Shown here: piece after piece, positions 53,636-62,042 of the stretch
How positions within the stretch are numbered: position 1 is the stretch's first letter
How the letters are laid out: every line of letters starts with the position of its first letter
Assembly: GCF_003710105.1 (NCBI RefSeq)
Contig: NZ_CP033325.1
Location: 2,604,001 to 2,668,000 of the forward strand
Source of the DNA: Georgenia faecalis
GTDB lineage: Bacteria > Actinomycetota > Actinomycetes > Actinomycetales > Actinomycetaceae
Length of the DNA stretch: 64,000 nucleotides
Direction: 5' to 3'
Notes under the pieces: model-generated
What the model was told of the DNA's origin: nothing
The model's database searches: none
Seen by the model: only the letters and a program-made list of their open reading frames with translations
Program-made: the position numbers and the translations under genes

Positions 53636-56600
53636 TCAGCCGCCGTCGCCCTCCGTGGCGGCGTCGGTCGGAGCCTCGGTCGGCGCGTCGGTCGCGCCGT
53701 CGGCCGGGGCGTCCGCGCCCTGCGCGAGCGCGCCCTCGGCCTCGAGCGCCTCGGCCAGGGCGGCGTCGAGGCGCTGCTGCGCCTCGCCGTACGCGGTCCA
53801 GTCGCCCTCGCTCAGCGCGGCCTGGCCCTCGGCGACCGCCTGGCGCGCCTCCTCCAGGGCGGCGGTGAGCCGCTCCTGGGCGGCGGCGTCCACCTCGGTC
53901 GTGCCCACCGGCTCGTCGGCCGGCGGGTCCTCCCCGACCTCGCCGACGACGTCGGCGTCCCCGCCCTCGGCGCCGGAGTCTCCACCGAAGACCTGGTCGA
54001 GCGCCTCGGTGAGGGTGGGGGCGAACCCGATCTCCTCACCGAAGGCGACGAGCACGCGCTGGAGCAGCGGGTACTGCGTGCCCGCCGACGCCTGGACGTA
54101 CACCGGCTGGACGTAGAGCAGGCCGCCACCGACCGGGAGGGTGAGCAGGTTCCCGCGCTTGACCTGCGACCCCCCGGTCTCGAGGAGGTTGAGCTCGGTG
54201 GAGATCGCCGGGTTGGCGTTGAAGTTGTTCTGCACCTGGCCGGGTCCGGGGACGGTGACGTCGGACGGCAGCTCGAGCAGGCGCATCTGGCCGTACCCGT
54301 CGCGTACCTCGCCGGGCGTGCTGCCCGTCTCGGAGTCCACCGCGAGGAAGCCGGTGAGGATGTTCCGGTCCGTCGTGCCGCCCGGGATGAAGCTCGACGT
54401 CAGGGAGAACTGCGCCTGGTCCTGGTCGGGCATCTGGAGCGTGAGGTAGAACGGCGGCTGCGCCTCGGCCTCGTTCGACGTCGGGTCGTTGGGGCTGTTC
54501 CAGAAGTTACCGCCGGAGTAGAACGCCTCCGCGTCGGTGACGTGGTAGCGGCTGAGCAGCTCGCGCTGGACCTTGAAGAGGTCCTCGGGGTAGCGCAGGT
54601 GGCTCATGAGGTCGCCGCTGATCTCCGAGATCGGCCGCAGCTGGTCGGGGAAGATGTTCTGCCAGGTGGCGAGGATCGGGTCCCCCTCGTCCCACTGGTA
54701 GAGCGTCACCTCGCCGTCGTAGGCGTTGACGACCGCCTTGACGGAGTTGCGGATGTAGTTGACCTCCTCCGGCGCAGGGCCGATGACGACGCCGCCGGTG
54801 GAGTCCGTGAGCGCGTCCGTCGTCGCCTCCTCGAGGGACTCGCGGGCCGAGTAGGGGTACTCGTTCGTCGTCGTGTAGCCGTCGACGATCCAGACGAGCT
54901 CCTTGGGCGTGGCCGGGTCGTCGTCCATGTCGACGACGGCGGGGTAGGCCCGGCCGTCGAGGGTGAGGTACGGGGCGACCTTGCCGACCCGCACGTGCGG
55001 GTCGCGGTCGTAGAGGATCTGCGACTCGTCGTTGACGCGGTCGGAGAAGAGGATCTGCTCGGAGCCGAAGCGGATGGCGTAGAGGAGCTGGTTCCAGAAG
55101 TTCCCGAGGCTCGGCCCGCCGTCGCCGGCGTAGGTGGTCTCCACCTGGCCGTTCTCGGCGTCGTCGTCGGGGTAGTCCAGCTCCCAGGGGCTGGTGCCCT
55201 CGGGGGCGCCGACGATGGAGTAGGCCGGGGTGTTCTGGCCGAAGTACACGCGGGGCTCGTAGTCGCCGAGCTGGCCGGTGCTGGGGATACCGCCCTGGAA
55301 GAACGCGGGCTGGCCGTCACCGGAGACGGTGTTGCCGTAGGCGGCGACCACGCCGAAGCCGTGGGTGTAGACGGTGTGGTCGTTGACCCAGGTCCGCTGG
55401 TCGTCGCCCAGGCCGCGCTGGTTGAGCTCGCGCACGGCGATGACGGTGTCGCGCTTCTCGCCGTCGATCTCGTACCGGTCCACCGACAGGGTCTCGGCGA
55501 AGTCGTAGTACTGCCGGTTCTGCTGGAGCTGGCGGAACGTCGGGGAGACGACGTTGGGGTCGAGCAGGCGGATGCTGGCGGTGGACTCGCTGTCCTCACG
55601 CAGCTGGCCGGGCTCGGTCTCGGTCGTGGCCGCGTACGTCTCGGTCTGGACGTCGTCCAGGCCGTACGCGGCCAGGGTCGCGTCGATGTTGCGCTGGATG
55701 AACGGCGACTCCGCCTCGACGGCGTTGGGGTCCACCTGGAAGCGCTGGACCACCGCGGGGTAGATCCCGCCGACGACGACGGCGGAGACGACCATGAGGC
55801 CCACGCCCGCCGCGGGCAGGATCCAGTTCCCGCGGAACGCGGCGACGACGAAGAGGACGGCGACGACGACCGCGATGATCGCGAGGATGGTGCGCGCCGG
55901 GAGGTTGGCCTCGATGTCGGCGTAGGAGGCACCGGCGAACCGCTCGTTCTCGCTCACCATGAGGGAGTACCGGTCGAGGAAGTAGCTGCCGGCGACGAGG
56001 AGGACGAAGACGGCGGCGAGGACCGCCAGCTGCATCCGGGCGGCGCTGGTGACCTTCTGCACCGGCGACGTGGGCTGGATGCCGCCGTAGAGGTAGTGCG
56101 TGACGAGCGAGGCCGCCGCGGTGATGAACACGACCGTCATGAGGAAGGAGACGGCGGTGCGCAGCATGGGCAGCGTGAAGACGAAGAAGGAGATGTCCAG
56201 CCCGAACTCGGGGTCGGTCGCGCCGAACGGCTCCTGGTTGACCCACATGAGGACCGTGCGCCAGGACCCGCTGAGGGAGACACCGGCGAAGAGCCCGAGG
56301 ACGATGGGCGCGCCGATCATGACGAGGCGCCGTAGCGGCTCGATGCTCTCCCGGTACCGGTCGAGGTTCTGCTGCTCGGGGGTGACCGGCGCGTAGACGG
56401 GCCGGCTGCGGTAGGCGGCCGACAGCCCGGCGAACACCGCGCCCCCCATGACGAGGGCGCCGATGGCGAACAGGGCCGCCCGGCTCGCCCACTCGGTCCA
56501 CAGCACGGACTCGAAGCCGAGGTGGCTGAACCACAGCACCTCGGTCCACAGCTGCGCCATGAGCATGAGGAGGACGGCGAGGACGGCGAGGATGACGAGG

Positions 56601-56671
56601 GTCGGCACCAGGGCCCCGCGGCGGCGGGGCGGCCGGGGACGAGGGGGCCGTCGGACGGAAGCGGTCGACAC
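53636..56671 (-). CDS. UPF0182 family membrane protein
   Basis: 1011 residues. About seven helices in residues 20-320 are followed by a very large extracytoplasmic domain. It has L-D-P-N-V-V-S-P-T-F-R-Q-L-Q-Q, V-Y-T-H-G-F-G-V-V-A-A-Y-G and Y-F-G-Q-N-T-P-A-Y-S-I-V-G, which are family hallmarks. An acidic tail rich in Ala/Glu/Asp/Gln (about 905-1011) includes a coiled-coil-like segment (A-A-Q-E-R-L-T-A-A-L-E-E-A-R). The family is nearly universal in actinobacteria (Rv0064 and Rv3193c in M. tuberculosis) but lacks a proven function. As in mycobacteria it neighbours the PDZ protease and DUF2342 genes. Confidence 0.95.
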   Translation of the reverse strand: MSTASVRRPPRPRPPRRRGALVPTLVILAVLAVLLMLMAQLWTEVLWFSHLGFESVLWTEWASRAALFAIGALVMGGAVFAGLSAAYRSRPVYAPVTPEQQNLDRYRESIEPLRRLVMIGAPIVLGLFAGVSLSGSWRTVLMWVNQEPFGATDPEFGLDISFFVFTLPMLRTAVSFLMTVVFITAAASLVTHYLYGGIQPTSPVQKVTSAARMQLAVLAAVFVLLVAGSYFLDRYSLMVSENERFAGASYADIEANLPARTILAIIAVVVAVLFVVAAFRGNWILPAAGVGLMVVSAVVVGGIYPAVVQRFQVDPNAVEAESPFIQRNIDATLAAYGLDDVQTETYAATTETEPGQLREDSESTASIRLLDPNVVSPTFRQLQQNRQYYDFAETLSVDRYEIDGEKRDTVIAVRELNQRGLGDDQRTWVNDHTVYTHGFGVVAAYGNTVSGDGQPAFFQGGIPSTGQLGDYEPRVYFGQNTPAYSIVGAPEGTSPWELDYPDDDAENGQVETTYAGDGGPSLGNFWNQLLYAIRFGSEQILFSDRVNDESQILYDRDPHVRVGKVAPYLTLDGRAYPAVVDMDDDPATPKELVWIVDGYTTTNEYPYSARESLEEATTDALTDSTGGVVIGPAPEEVNYIRNSVKAVVNAYDGEVTLYQWDEGDPILATWQNIFPDQLRPISEISGDLMSHLRYPEDLFKVQRELLSRYHVTDAEAFYSGGNFWNSPNDPTSNEAEAQPPFYLTLQMPDQDQAQFSLTSSFIPGGTTDRNILTGFLAVDSETGSTPGEVRDGYGQMRLLELPSDVTVPGPGQVQNNFNANPAISTELNLLETGGSQVKRGNLLTLPVGGGLLYVQPVYVQASAGTQYPLLQRVLVAFGEEIGFAPTLTEALDQVFGGDSGAEGGDADVVGEVGEDPPADEPVGTTEVDAAAQERLTAALEEARQAVAEGQAALSEGDWTAYGEAQQRLDAALAEALEAEGALAQGADAPADGATDAPTEAPTDAATEGDGG

Positions 56672-56771
56672 GGGTTGAGCACCTCGGGATCTGCGGTCGT
56701 CGGGTGTGCGCGGGGGCGCACGTCACGTGAACGCTGCGCCCTGCGTCAAGGTTCCCACACGGGGGTCGCCC

Positions 56772-56794
56772 CCGGTCGGGTGCACCCCGACCGG
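56772..56794. promoter_or_regulatory. Inverted repeat in the UPF0182/PPA1309 divergent promoter
   Basis: CCGGTCGGG-TGCAC-CCCGACCGG: perfect 9-bp arms, 33 bases before the PPA1309-family start. A second palindrome TCACGTGA is at 56723-56730. Either may be an operator. Confidence 0.5.
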
Positions 56795-56826
56795 CCGACG
56801 CCTCCCGGGTGCGCGATCATGGCGGG

Positions 56827-57438
56827 ATGAACGCCGACACCCCCTCCTCCTCCGACGCCCCCTCGTCCGGCGCCGCCGCGTCCGACGCCGCCGCGCCCCC
56901 GGCCGACGCCCGCCAGCGCGCCATCACCGGCGCCGTCGTCGACATCGAGCGGCACGTGAGCACGCTCGGGTGGGACGTGCCCGTCCTCGTCTTCGCCCTG
57001 GTCAACACCGCGCGGGCGCTGGCGACCAACCCCGGCCTGGCGGCGCAGCTGCCCCCCGGCGCCGCCGAGGCGGCCGCCGCGGACCCCGAGCACCTCACCT
57101 CCATCGAGCAGGAGGGCCTGCCCGAGGCCGACACCCTCGAGGAGCTCCTCGGCCAGCTGGGCTGGCCCGAGAGCGTCGACGGCGCCGCGATCGTCGTCGA
57201 GCGGGTGGTCGTGCCCCCGGAGGCCGAGACCGGCATGCCCGAGGACCCGGAGGAGGCGGTCGCCTACCTCAGCTCCCACCCGGCGCGCCAGGATGTGCGG
57301 ATCGCCGCCGGGGTGCTCCGCACCGGGGAGTCGTGGTGCGCGCTGCGCTCCCGCGCGCACGACACCGACGAGGCCGTGGCGGGCTCGCCCGACGCCGTCC
57401 CCGGGCTGGTCCAGGCGCTGCTCGCCACGCTGGCGTAG
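56827..57438 (+). CDS. PPA1309 family protein
   Basis: 203 residues from the ATG at 56827 with GGCGGG upstream. After a Ser/Ala/Pro-rich start (about 1-28) it reads I-T-G-A-V-V-D-I-E-R-H-V-S-T-L-G-W-D, V-P-V-L-V-F-A-L-V-N-T-A-R and A-D-P-E-H-L-T-S-I-E-Q-E. L-G-Q-L-G-W-P-E-S-V-D-G-A follows, then R-I-A-A-G-V-L-R-T-G-E-S-W-C-A-L-R. This is the conserved PPA1309 family found beside the YlbL/UPF0182 genes in actinobacteria. No function is known; no enzyme motif is visible. Confidence 0.85.
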   Translation: MNADTPSSSDAPSSGAAASDAAAPPADARQRAITGAVVDIERHVSTLGWDVPVLVFALVNTARALATNPGLAAQLPPGAAEAAAADPEHLTSIEQEGLPEADTLEELLGQLGWPESVDGAAIVVERVVVPPEAETGMPEDPEEAVAYLSSHPARQDVRIAAGVLRTGESWCALRSRAHDTDEAVAGSPDAVPGLVQALLATLA

Positions 57439-57462
57439 CCGGGCGGGGCGCCCGGGCCGGTG

Positions 57463-58617
57463 TCAGGCCGCGCAGCCGGGCAGGGAGTCCCCCTCGCCGG
57501 CCGCGATGGCCTCGACGGCGTCCCGGGCCTGGGCGAGGGTGTCCACCGCGACCACCTGCAGCCCGTCGGGGACGTGCCCGACGACGGACGCGCAGTTCTC
57601 CACCGGCGCGAGGAACCACTCGGCACCGTCCCGCCGCGCACCGGCGAGCTTCTGCTCGATGCCGCCGATCGGTCCGACGTCACCGTCCAGGCTGATCGTG
57701 CCGGTCCCGGCGATGTCCTCGCCGCCGGTGAGCGGACCCGGCGTGAGGACGTCGATGATGCCGAGGGCGAACATCAGCCCGGCGCTCGGCCCGCCGATCT
57801 GCTCGATGGCGACCTCGACGTCCACGGGGAGGTCGACGTCGGGGGCGATGAGCACGCCGAGCAGGCTGCCGCCGTTCCCGTCGTCTCCCGTGACGACGTC
57901 GAGCTCGAGCTCCTCGCCCCCGCGCAGGACGCTGAGCCGCACGGGGGTCCCCGGCGGCGTGTCCGCGAGGACGTCGGAGAGCGCGTCGAACGACGGCACG
58001 TCGGTCGGCTCGCCCCCCTCGAGGGTGATCGCCTGGACGACGTCGTCCGGTTCGACGATGCCGGCCGAGGCGCTGTCCTCGGGCACCGAGGCGACGGTGA
58101 GGACGGCCGGGACGTCGTACCCCAGCTCGGTGAGGGCCGCGACGGAGGCGTTCGTCTGGGAGGACGTCATCTGCGCCGTCGACTCCTCGGCCACCTCCTC
58201 CTCCGTCTGCTCCGGCTCGTAGACCGCCTCGCGCGGCACGACGGTGCGCACCGGGGAGAGCCACCCGCGCAGGACGTCCCCCACCGTGGCGGGGTACCCG
58301 GGCCCGCCGACCACGGAGACGGTGGTGAGCCGGAGCTCGCCCTCGGTCGGGTACGTCTCGGCGCCCTCGACGGTGATCATCGGGGTGCCGTCGACCTCCC
58401 CCAGCGTGTTGACCGTCGGACCGGGGCTCTGGACGGCGTAGGGCGCCGGGACGAGCAGCATGACGAGGACGAGGACGAACGTCACGACGCTGGCGACGAC
58501 GGCGGTGACCATCCGGGGCGAGACGGACGCCGGACGCTCCTCGGCGGTGGGCGGCCCGGCGACGTCGTCGAACGAGGCGACCGGCAGGGTGGGGTGGCGC
58601 AGCTTCGGCACCGGCAC
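57463..58617 (-). CDS. YlbL-type PDZ and Lon-like (S16) serine protease
   Basis: 384 residues from a GTG at 58617, preceded by AGGTAGG. One membrane anchor (about 36-60) is followed by an extracytoplasmic region with a PDZ domain (about 165-245; A-S-A-G-I-V-E-P-D-D-V-V-Q-A-I). A C-terminal S16 protease domain has catalytic Ser in I-G-G-P-S-A-G-L-M-F-A-L and Lys in G-G-I-E-Q-K-L-A-G-A-R. Both dyad residues are intact. In Bacillus YlbL degrades the cell-division inhibitor YneA after DNA damage; in M. tuberculosis the relative is Rv3194c. It is divergent from the DUF2342 gene. Confidence 0.92.
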   Translation of the reverse strand: MPVPKLRHPTLPVASFDDVAGPPTAEERPASVSPRMVTAVVASVVTFVLVLVMLLVPAPYAVQSPGPTVNTLGEVDGTPMITVEGAETYPTEGELRLTTVSVVGGPGYPATVGDVLRGWLSPVRTVVPREAVYEPEQTEEEVAEESTAQMTSSQTNASVAALTELGYDVPAVLTVASVPEDSASAGIVEPDDVVQAITLEGGEPTDVPSFDALSDVLADTPPGTPVRLSVLRGGEELELDVVTGDDGNGGSLLGVLIAPDVDLPVDVEVAIEQIGGPSAGLMFALGIIDVLTPGPLTGGEDIAGTGTISLDGDVGPIGGIEQKLAGARRDGAEWFLAPVENCASVVGHVPDGLQVVAVDTLAQARDAVEAIAAGEGDSLPGCAA

Positions 58618-58725
58618 ATCATGACCTACCTGCCTCGGCCCTGCCGCGCCCACGGCGCCCCCCGCGCCCCGGGTCCCGCTGGGCGGTTACGGTGGGAGTC
58701 CCCGGGAGACGTCAGGAGCACGGCA

Positions 58726-60225
58726 ATGAGCGAGGTACCGGGTCGCCACGGCGACGCGAACGAGGGCTGGGAGGCGCTGCTGCGCTCCATGATGGGTCCG
58801 GAGGCGGCCGAGGAGGCCATGCGCGCCATGCGCGAGTCCGGCCTCGACCCGGACGCCATGGCGCGGGCGGCCGGCCTGCCGCAGGACCCCGCCCAGCTGG
58901 CGATGATGCTCGCCCAGATGCAGCAGGTCCTCGCTGCGGGCGGCGACGCCCCGGTGAACTGGAGCCTCGCGCACGACGTCGCCCACCAGGTGGTCCGCGC
59001 GGCCGGCGACCCGACCGTCTCGGCCGCCCAGTCCGCCGAGGTCACCTCCGCCCTCCAGGTCGCCGACCTCTGGCTCGACGCCGCCACCGAGCTCGGCCCG
59101 AGCGGCGGTTTCAAGCGCGCCTGGAGCCGCACCGACTGGGTCGAGCAGACCCTGCCCACGTGGAAGCGCCTCGCCGAGCCGGTCGCGTCGTCCGTCGTCG
59201 CCGCCCTGGAGTCGACCCTCACCGACCGCGCCGGCGAGCTCGAGCTGTCCGAGCTCGGTCAGCCGTTCGGCGTGGAGATGGGCTCGGCCGGCGGGGTCAT
59301 CCGCCAGCTCGGCGGCGCCGTGTTCGGCATGCAGGTCGGCCAGGCGGTGGGGACCCTCGCGGGCGAGGCGTTCGGCGCCTCCGACACCGGCCTGCCCCTC
59401 GTCGAGGGACCGGACTGCGCGCTCGTACCGGCCAACGTCGCGGCCTTCAGCGAGGGCCTCGACGCCCCGCCGGAGGAGGTGCGGCTCTTCCTCGCCGTCC
59501 GCGAGGTGGCGCACGCCCGGCTGTTCGCCCACGTCCCGTGGCTGCGCTCGCACCTCCTCGGCACCGTCGAGGCGTACGCCCGGGAGATCACCATCGACAC
59601 CGAGGCGATGGAGGAGGCGGTGCGCTCCATCGACCCCTCGGACCCGGAGTCGCTACGCGAGGCCCTGTCCGGTGGCGTCTTCGCGCTCGAGCAGAGCCCG
59701 GCCCAGAAGGCCGCGCTCGTGCGCCTGGAGACGGCGCTCGCGCTCGTCGAGGGCTGGGTGGAGGAGGTGAGTGCGCAGGCCGTCGCCGCGCACCTGCCCC
59801 ACGCGGTCCCGCTGCGGGAGATGGTCCGACGCCGCCGAGCGGCGGGCGGCCCCGCCGAGCAGACGTTCGCCACTCTCGTCGGCCTCGAGCTGCGCCCGCG
59901 GCGGCTGCGCGAGGCCGCGACGCTGTGGGAGAGCCTGGGCCGCCAGCGCGGGCCCGAGGCGCGCGACGCGCTCTGGTCCCACCCCGACCTCATGCCCTCG
60001 GCCGAGGAGCTCGACGACCCGCAGGGCTTCGTCTCCGGCCGCGATGCCGCGGCCGTGGCCGACGAGGAGGTCGACGCCGCCCTGGCGAGCCTGCTCGACG
60101 ACGCCGGGATCGGTGGCACCGATGGGTCCGACGAGACCGACGAGACCGACGAGACCGACGGCGGGAACGTGACCCCTGACGAGCCCGACGGCGGGAACGC
60201 GAACCCCGACGACGCGCGCGGCTGA
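58726..60225 (+). CDS. DUF2342 / zinc-dependent metalloprotease-like protein
   Basis: 499 residues from the ATG at 58726 with AGGAG seven bases before. Hallmarks of the family are S-G-G-F-K-R-A-W-S-R-T-D-W-V-E, S-E-L-G-Q-P-F-G-V-E-M-G, V-F-G-M-Q-V-G-Q-A-V-G-T-L and E-G-P-D-C-A-L-V-P-A-N. A V-R-E-V-A-H-A-R-L-F-A-H-V-P-W motif gives an E-x-x-H-type metal site like that of minimal gluzincins. It is the Rv3195 relative and sits between the same neighbours. The C-terminal ~35 residues are an acidic low-complexity repeat (D-E-T-D-E-T-D-E-T-D and two copies of D-G-G-N). No activity has been shown to my knowledge. Confidence 0.88.
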   Translation: MSEVPGRHGDANEGWEALLRSMMGPEAAEEAMRAMRESGLDPDAMARAAGLPQDPAQLAMMLAQMQQVLAAGGDAPVNWSLAHDVAHQVVRAAGDPTVSAAQSAEVTSALQVADLWLDAATELGPSGGFKRAWSRTDWVEQTLPTWKRLAEPVASSVVAALESTLTDRAGELELSELGQPFGVEMGSAGGVIRQLGGAVFGMQVGQAVGTLAGEAFGASDTGLPLVEGPDCALVPANVAAFSEGLDAPPEEVRLFLAVREVAHARLFAHVPWLRSHLLGTVEAYAREITIDTEAMEEAVRSIDPSDPESLREALSGGVFALEQSPAQKAALVRLETALALVEGWVEEVSAQAVAAHLPHAVPLREMVRRRRAAGGPAEQTFATLVGLELRPRRLREAATLWESLGRQRGPEARDALWSHPDLMPSAEELDDPQGFVSGRDAAAVADEEVDAALASLLDDAGIGGTDGSDETDETDETDGGNVTPDEPDGGNANPDDARG

Positions 60226-60231
60226 GCCCGC

Positions 60232-60312
60232 AGGCCGCGGCTAGGCGGAGACGGCAGCCGCGGCTGGCCCGACCCGGCGGCCGCGGCTAGCCGACCCGGC
60301 GGCCGCTAGGCG
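60232..60312. repeat. Repeats of GCCGCGGCTAG-type units between convergent genes
   Basis: The unit GCCGCGGCT recurs four times, the last copy shortened to GCCGCTAG. In two copies it is followed by CCGACCCGGCG at a 22-23 bp period. The last copy provides the TAG stop of the metallopeptidase gene on the minus strand, so the array extended into that gene end. Confidence 0.75.
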
Positions 60313-60833
60313 GACCGGGCGTCCTCGTCCGCTACCGCGGCGCGCTGCTCGGCATGGACGACCCCCTCGAGGAAGCCGCGGGCCCGCTCGGTGTGCGGGT
60401 AGCCGGCGAGCAGGGCCCAGAAGCGCGGGCCGTGGCCGCCGACGAGCAGGTGCGCCAGCTCGTGGAGGAGGACGTACTCGAGGACCCACGCCGGCATGCC
60501 CTGGAGGTGGTGAGAGAGCCGGATGGTGCCGGTCGCGGGGGTGCACGAGCCCCAGCGCCGCCCCTGGTTGGTCACCCACGAGACCGACTCCGGCCGAGCA
60601 CGGCCGCCGAGGTACTGGGCGGAGAGCTGCTCGGCGAGCTGCGCGAGCGCGTCGTCCGAGGGCCGTCGACGTCGCTCGGCGCGCTGGAGCCGGGCGACCA
60701 TGCGGTCCACCCACTCGCGCTCCTGCGCGGGCGTGAACCGGTCGGGGATCGCGACGACGGCCCGCCCGCCCTCGTAGAAGGCGGAGACGGTCTTCGTGCG
60801 CCGGCGGCTCCGGCGGACCTCGATCTCGTGCAC
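60306..60833 (-). CDS. YgjP/DUF45-type metallopeptidase
   Basis: 175 residues from a GTG at 60833. It contains I-E-V-R-R-S-R-R-R-T-K-T-V at the start and V-T-N-Q-G-R-R-W-G-S-C-T-P-A. The zinc motif is V-L-L-H-E-L-A-H-L-L-V-G-G-H-G-P-R-F-W, in which H-E-x-x-H and a third His are all intact. The family is related to eukaryotic SprT/Wss1 metalloproteases, and bacterial members have no proven substrate. The gene converges with the DUF2342 gene and is divergent from the ThiF-like gene. Confidence 0.9.
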   Translation of the reverse strand: MHEIEVRRSRRRTKTVSAFYEGGRAVVAIPDRFTPAQEREWVDRMVARLQRAERRRRPSDDALAQLAEQLSAQYLGGRARPESVSWVTNQGRRWGSCTPATGTIRLSHHLQGMPAWVLEYVLLHELAHLLVGGHGPRFWALLAGYPHTERARGFLEGVVHAEQRAAVADEDARSA

Positions 60834-60947
60834 GACGCCCAACCTACCCGCGGCCCCCGACACCGCCCGGGACCGTGAGATCCACAGCCTGGGGACCGCC
60901 CCACCGCTCCCGCGCCGCACCGTGCGAGGGTGCGCGTGGGAGGCGCG

Positions 60948-62042
60948 ATGCGGGTACGACCGGGACTGAGCGTGCTGTGGCGGCGCGAGGGCGAGAGCCA
61001 GGTGGGCACCGACCCACGGTGCGCCGTCGTCGTCGAAGGGCTGGCACCGGCCGAGCAGCGGCTCCTCGACCAGCTCGAGCACGAGCGGACCACCGTCGAG
61101 CTGCTGAGCCTGGGCCGCAGCGCCGGGGTCCCCGCGAGCCGGGTCCGCACCCTGGTCCGGCTGCTCGACCAGGCCGGCGTGCTGGACCACCAGCCGGTGT
61201 CCGTACGCGAGGACGCCGACGTCGACCACTGGACCCGCGCCGGGAACGACGGCGCCCGGCTCCTCGCGCGCCGGGCCCGGGCCGTCGTCGCGGTGCACGG
61301 GCTCGGTCGCCTGGGGATGACGCTCGCCTCCGCCCTCGCCGCGGCGGGCGTCGGCACGGTGCTCACCGACGGTCCCGGGGCCGTGCGCCGGGACGAGGTG
61401 GGGGCGGGCGGGTACCTCCTCGCCGACGTCGGGAACCCTCGGCGGGAACGGGCGCCCGCGGCCCTGCGGGCGACCTACCCGGCGCTGCGCACGTCGGCGC
61501 CGCGCGGGACCCGGCCGGACGTCGTCGTCCTCGTCGACCAGGACGTCGCGGACCCCGCCCGGACGCGCCCGCTCCTGCGCGAGGACGTGGTGCACCTCAA
61601 CGTCCTCGTGCGCGAGCTCGACGTCGTCGTCGGCCCGCTCGTGCGTCCCGGCCACGGGCCGTGCCTGCGGTGCCTCGACCTCCACCGCCGGGACGCGGAC
61701 CCCTGCTGGCCGGCGATCGCCACCCAGCTCCTCGGGTCCCGGGACCGCGGTGTCGAGGCGTCCCTCGCCCAGGCCGGCGCCGCGACAGCGCTGGGTCAGG
61801 TCCTCGCTGCCCTCGACGGACGGCCCGTCGCCGTGGACGGGGCGAGCCTCGAGCTCGGGCCGTCCACGGCGGTGCCGACCGTGCGGCGCTGGTCGGTGCA
61901 CCCGGCCTGCGGGTGCACCGACCTAGTGCCGCTGGAGCAGGCGCCGGCGGGACACGGCCGTCACGGCGGCGGCGCCCAGCGCGAGGAGGACGACCATGGC
62001 CGCGAGCCCCGTCCCGAGCCCTCCGACGCCGGTGCCGGGTAG
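60948..62042 (+). CDS. ThiF-like / TOMM leader-peptide-binding-like protein
   Basis: 364 residues from the ATG at 60948 with GGGAGG four bases before. An N-terminal winged-helix-like domain (about 30-85) precedes a Rossmann fold with V-A-V-H-G-L-G-R-L-G-M-T-L. Two zinc-type cysteine pairs are present: C-L-R-C-L-D-L-H-R and H-P-A-C-G-C. This is the layout of proteins annotated as ThiF-family or 'TOMM precursor leader peptide-binding' in actinobacteria. No YcaO or precursor-peptide gene lies in the window, and the ThiF catalytic region looks reduced. It may be a housekeeping homologue and not a bacteriocin protein. Its last 40 residues (H-G-R-H-G-G-G-A-Q-R-E-E-D) overlap the oppositely oriented next gene. 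Confidence 0.75.
   Translation: MRVRPGLSVLWRREGESQVGTDPRCAVVVEGLAPAEQRLLDQLEHERTTVELLSLGRSAGVPASRVRTLVRLLDQAGVLDHQPVSVREDADVDHWTRAGNDGARLLARRARAVVAVHGLGRLGMTLASALAAAGVGTVLTDGPGAVRRDEVGAGGYLLADVGNPRRERAPAALRATYPALRTSAPRGTRPDVVVLVDQDVADPARTRPLLREDVVHLNVLVRELDVVVGPLVRPGHGPCLRCLDLHRRDADPCWPAIATQLLGSRDRGVEASLAQAGAATALGQVLAALDGRPVAVDGASLELGPSTAVPTVRRWSVHPACGCTDLVPLEQAPAGHGRHGGGAQREEDDHGREPRPEPSDAGAG

Noticed and set aside
60948-62042. Start of a thiazole/oxazole-modified peptide (TOMM) biosynthesis cluster
   Set aside because: No YcaO, dehydrogenase, protease partner typical of TOMM clusters or precursor peptide is visible in the window.
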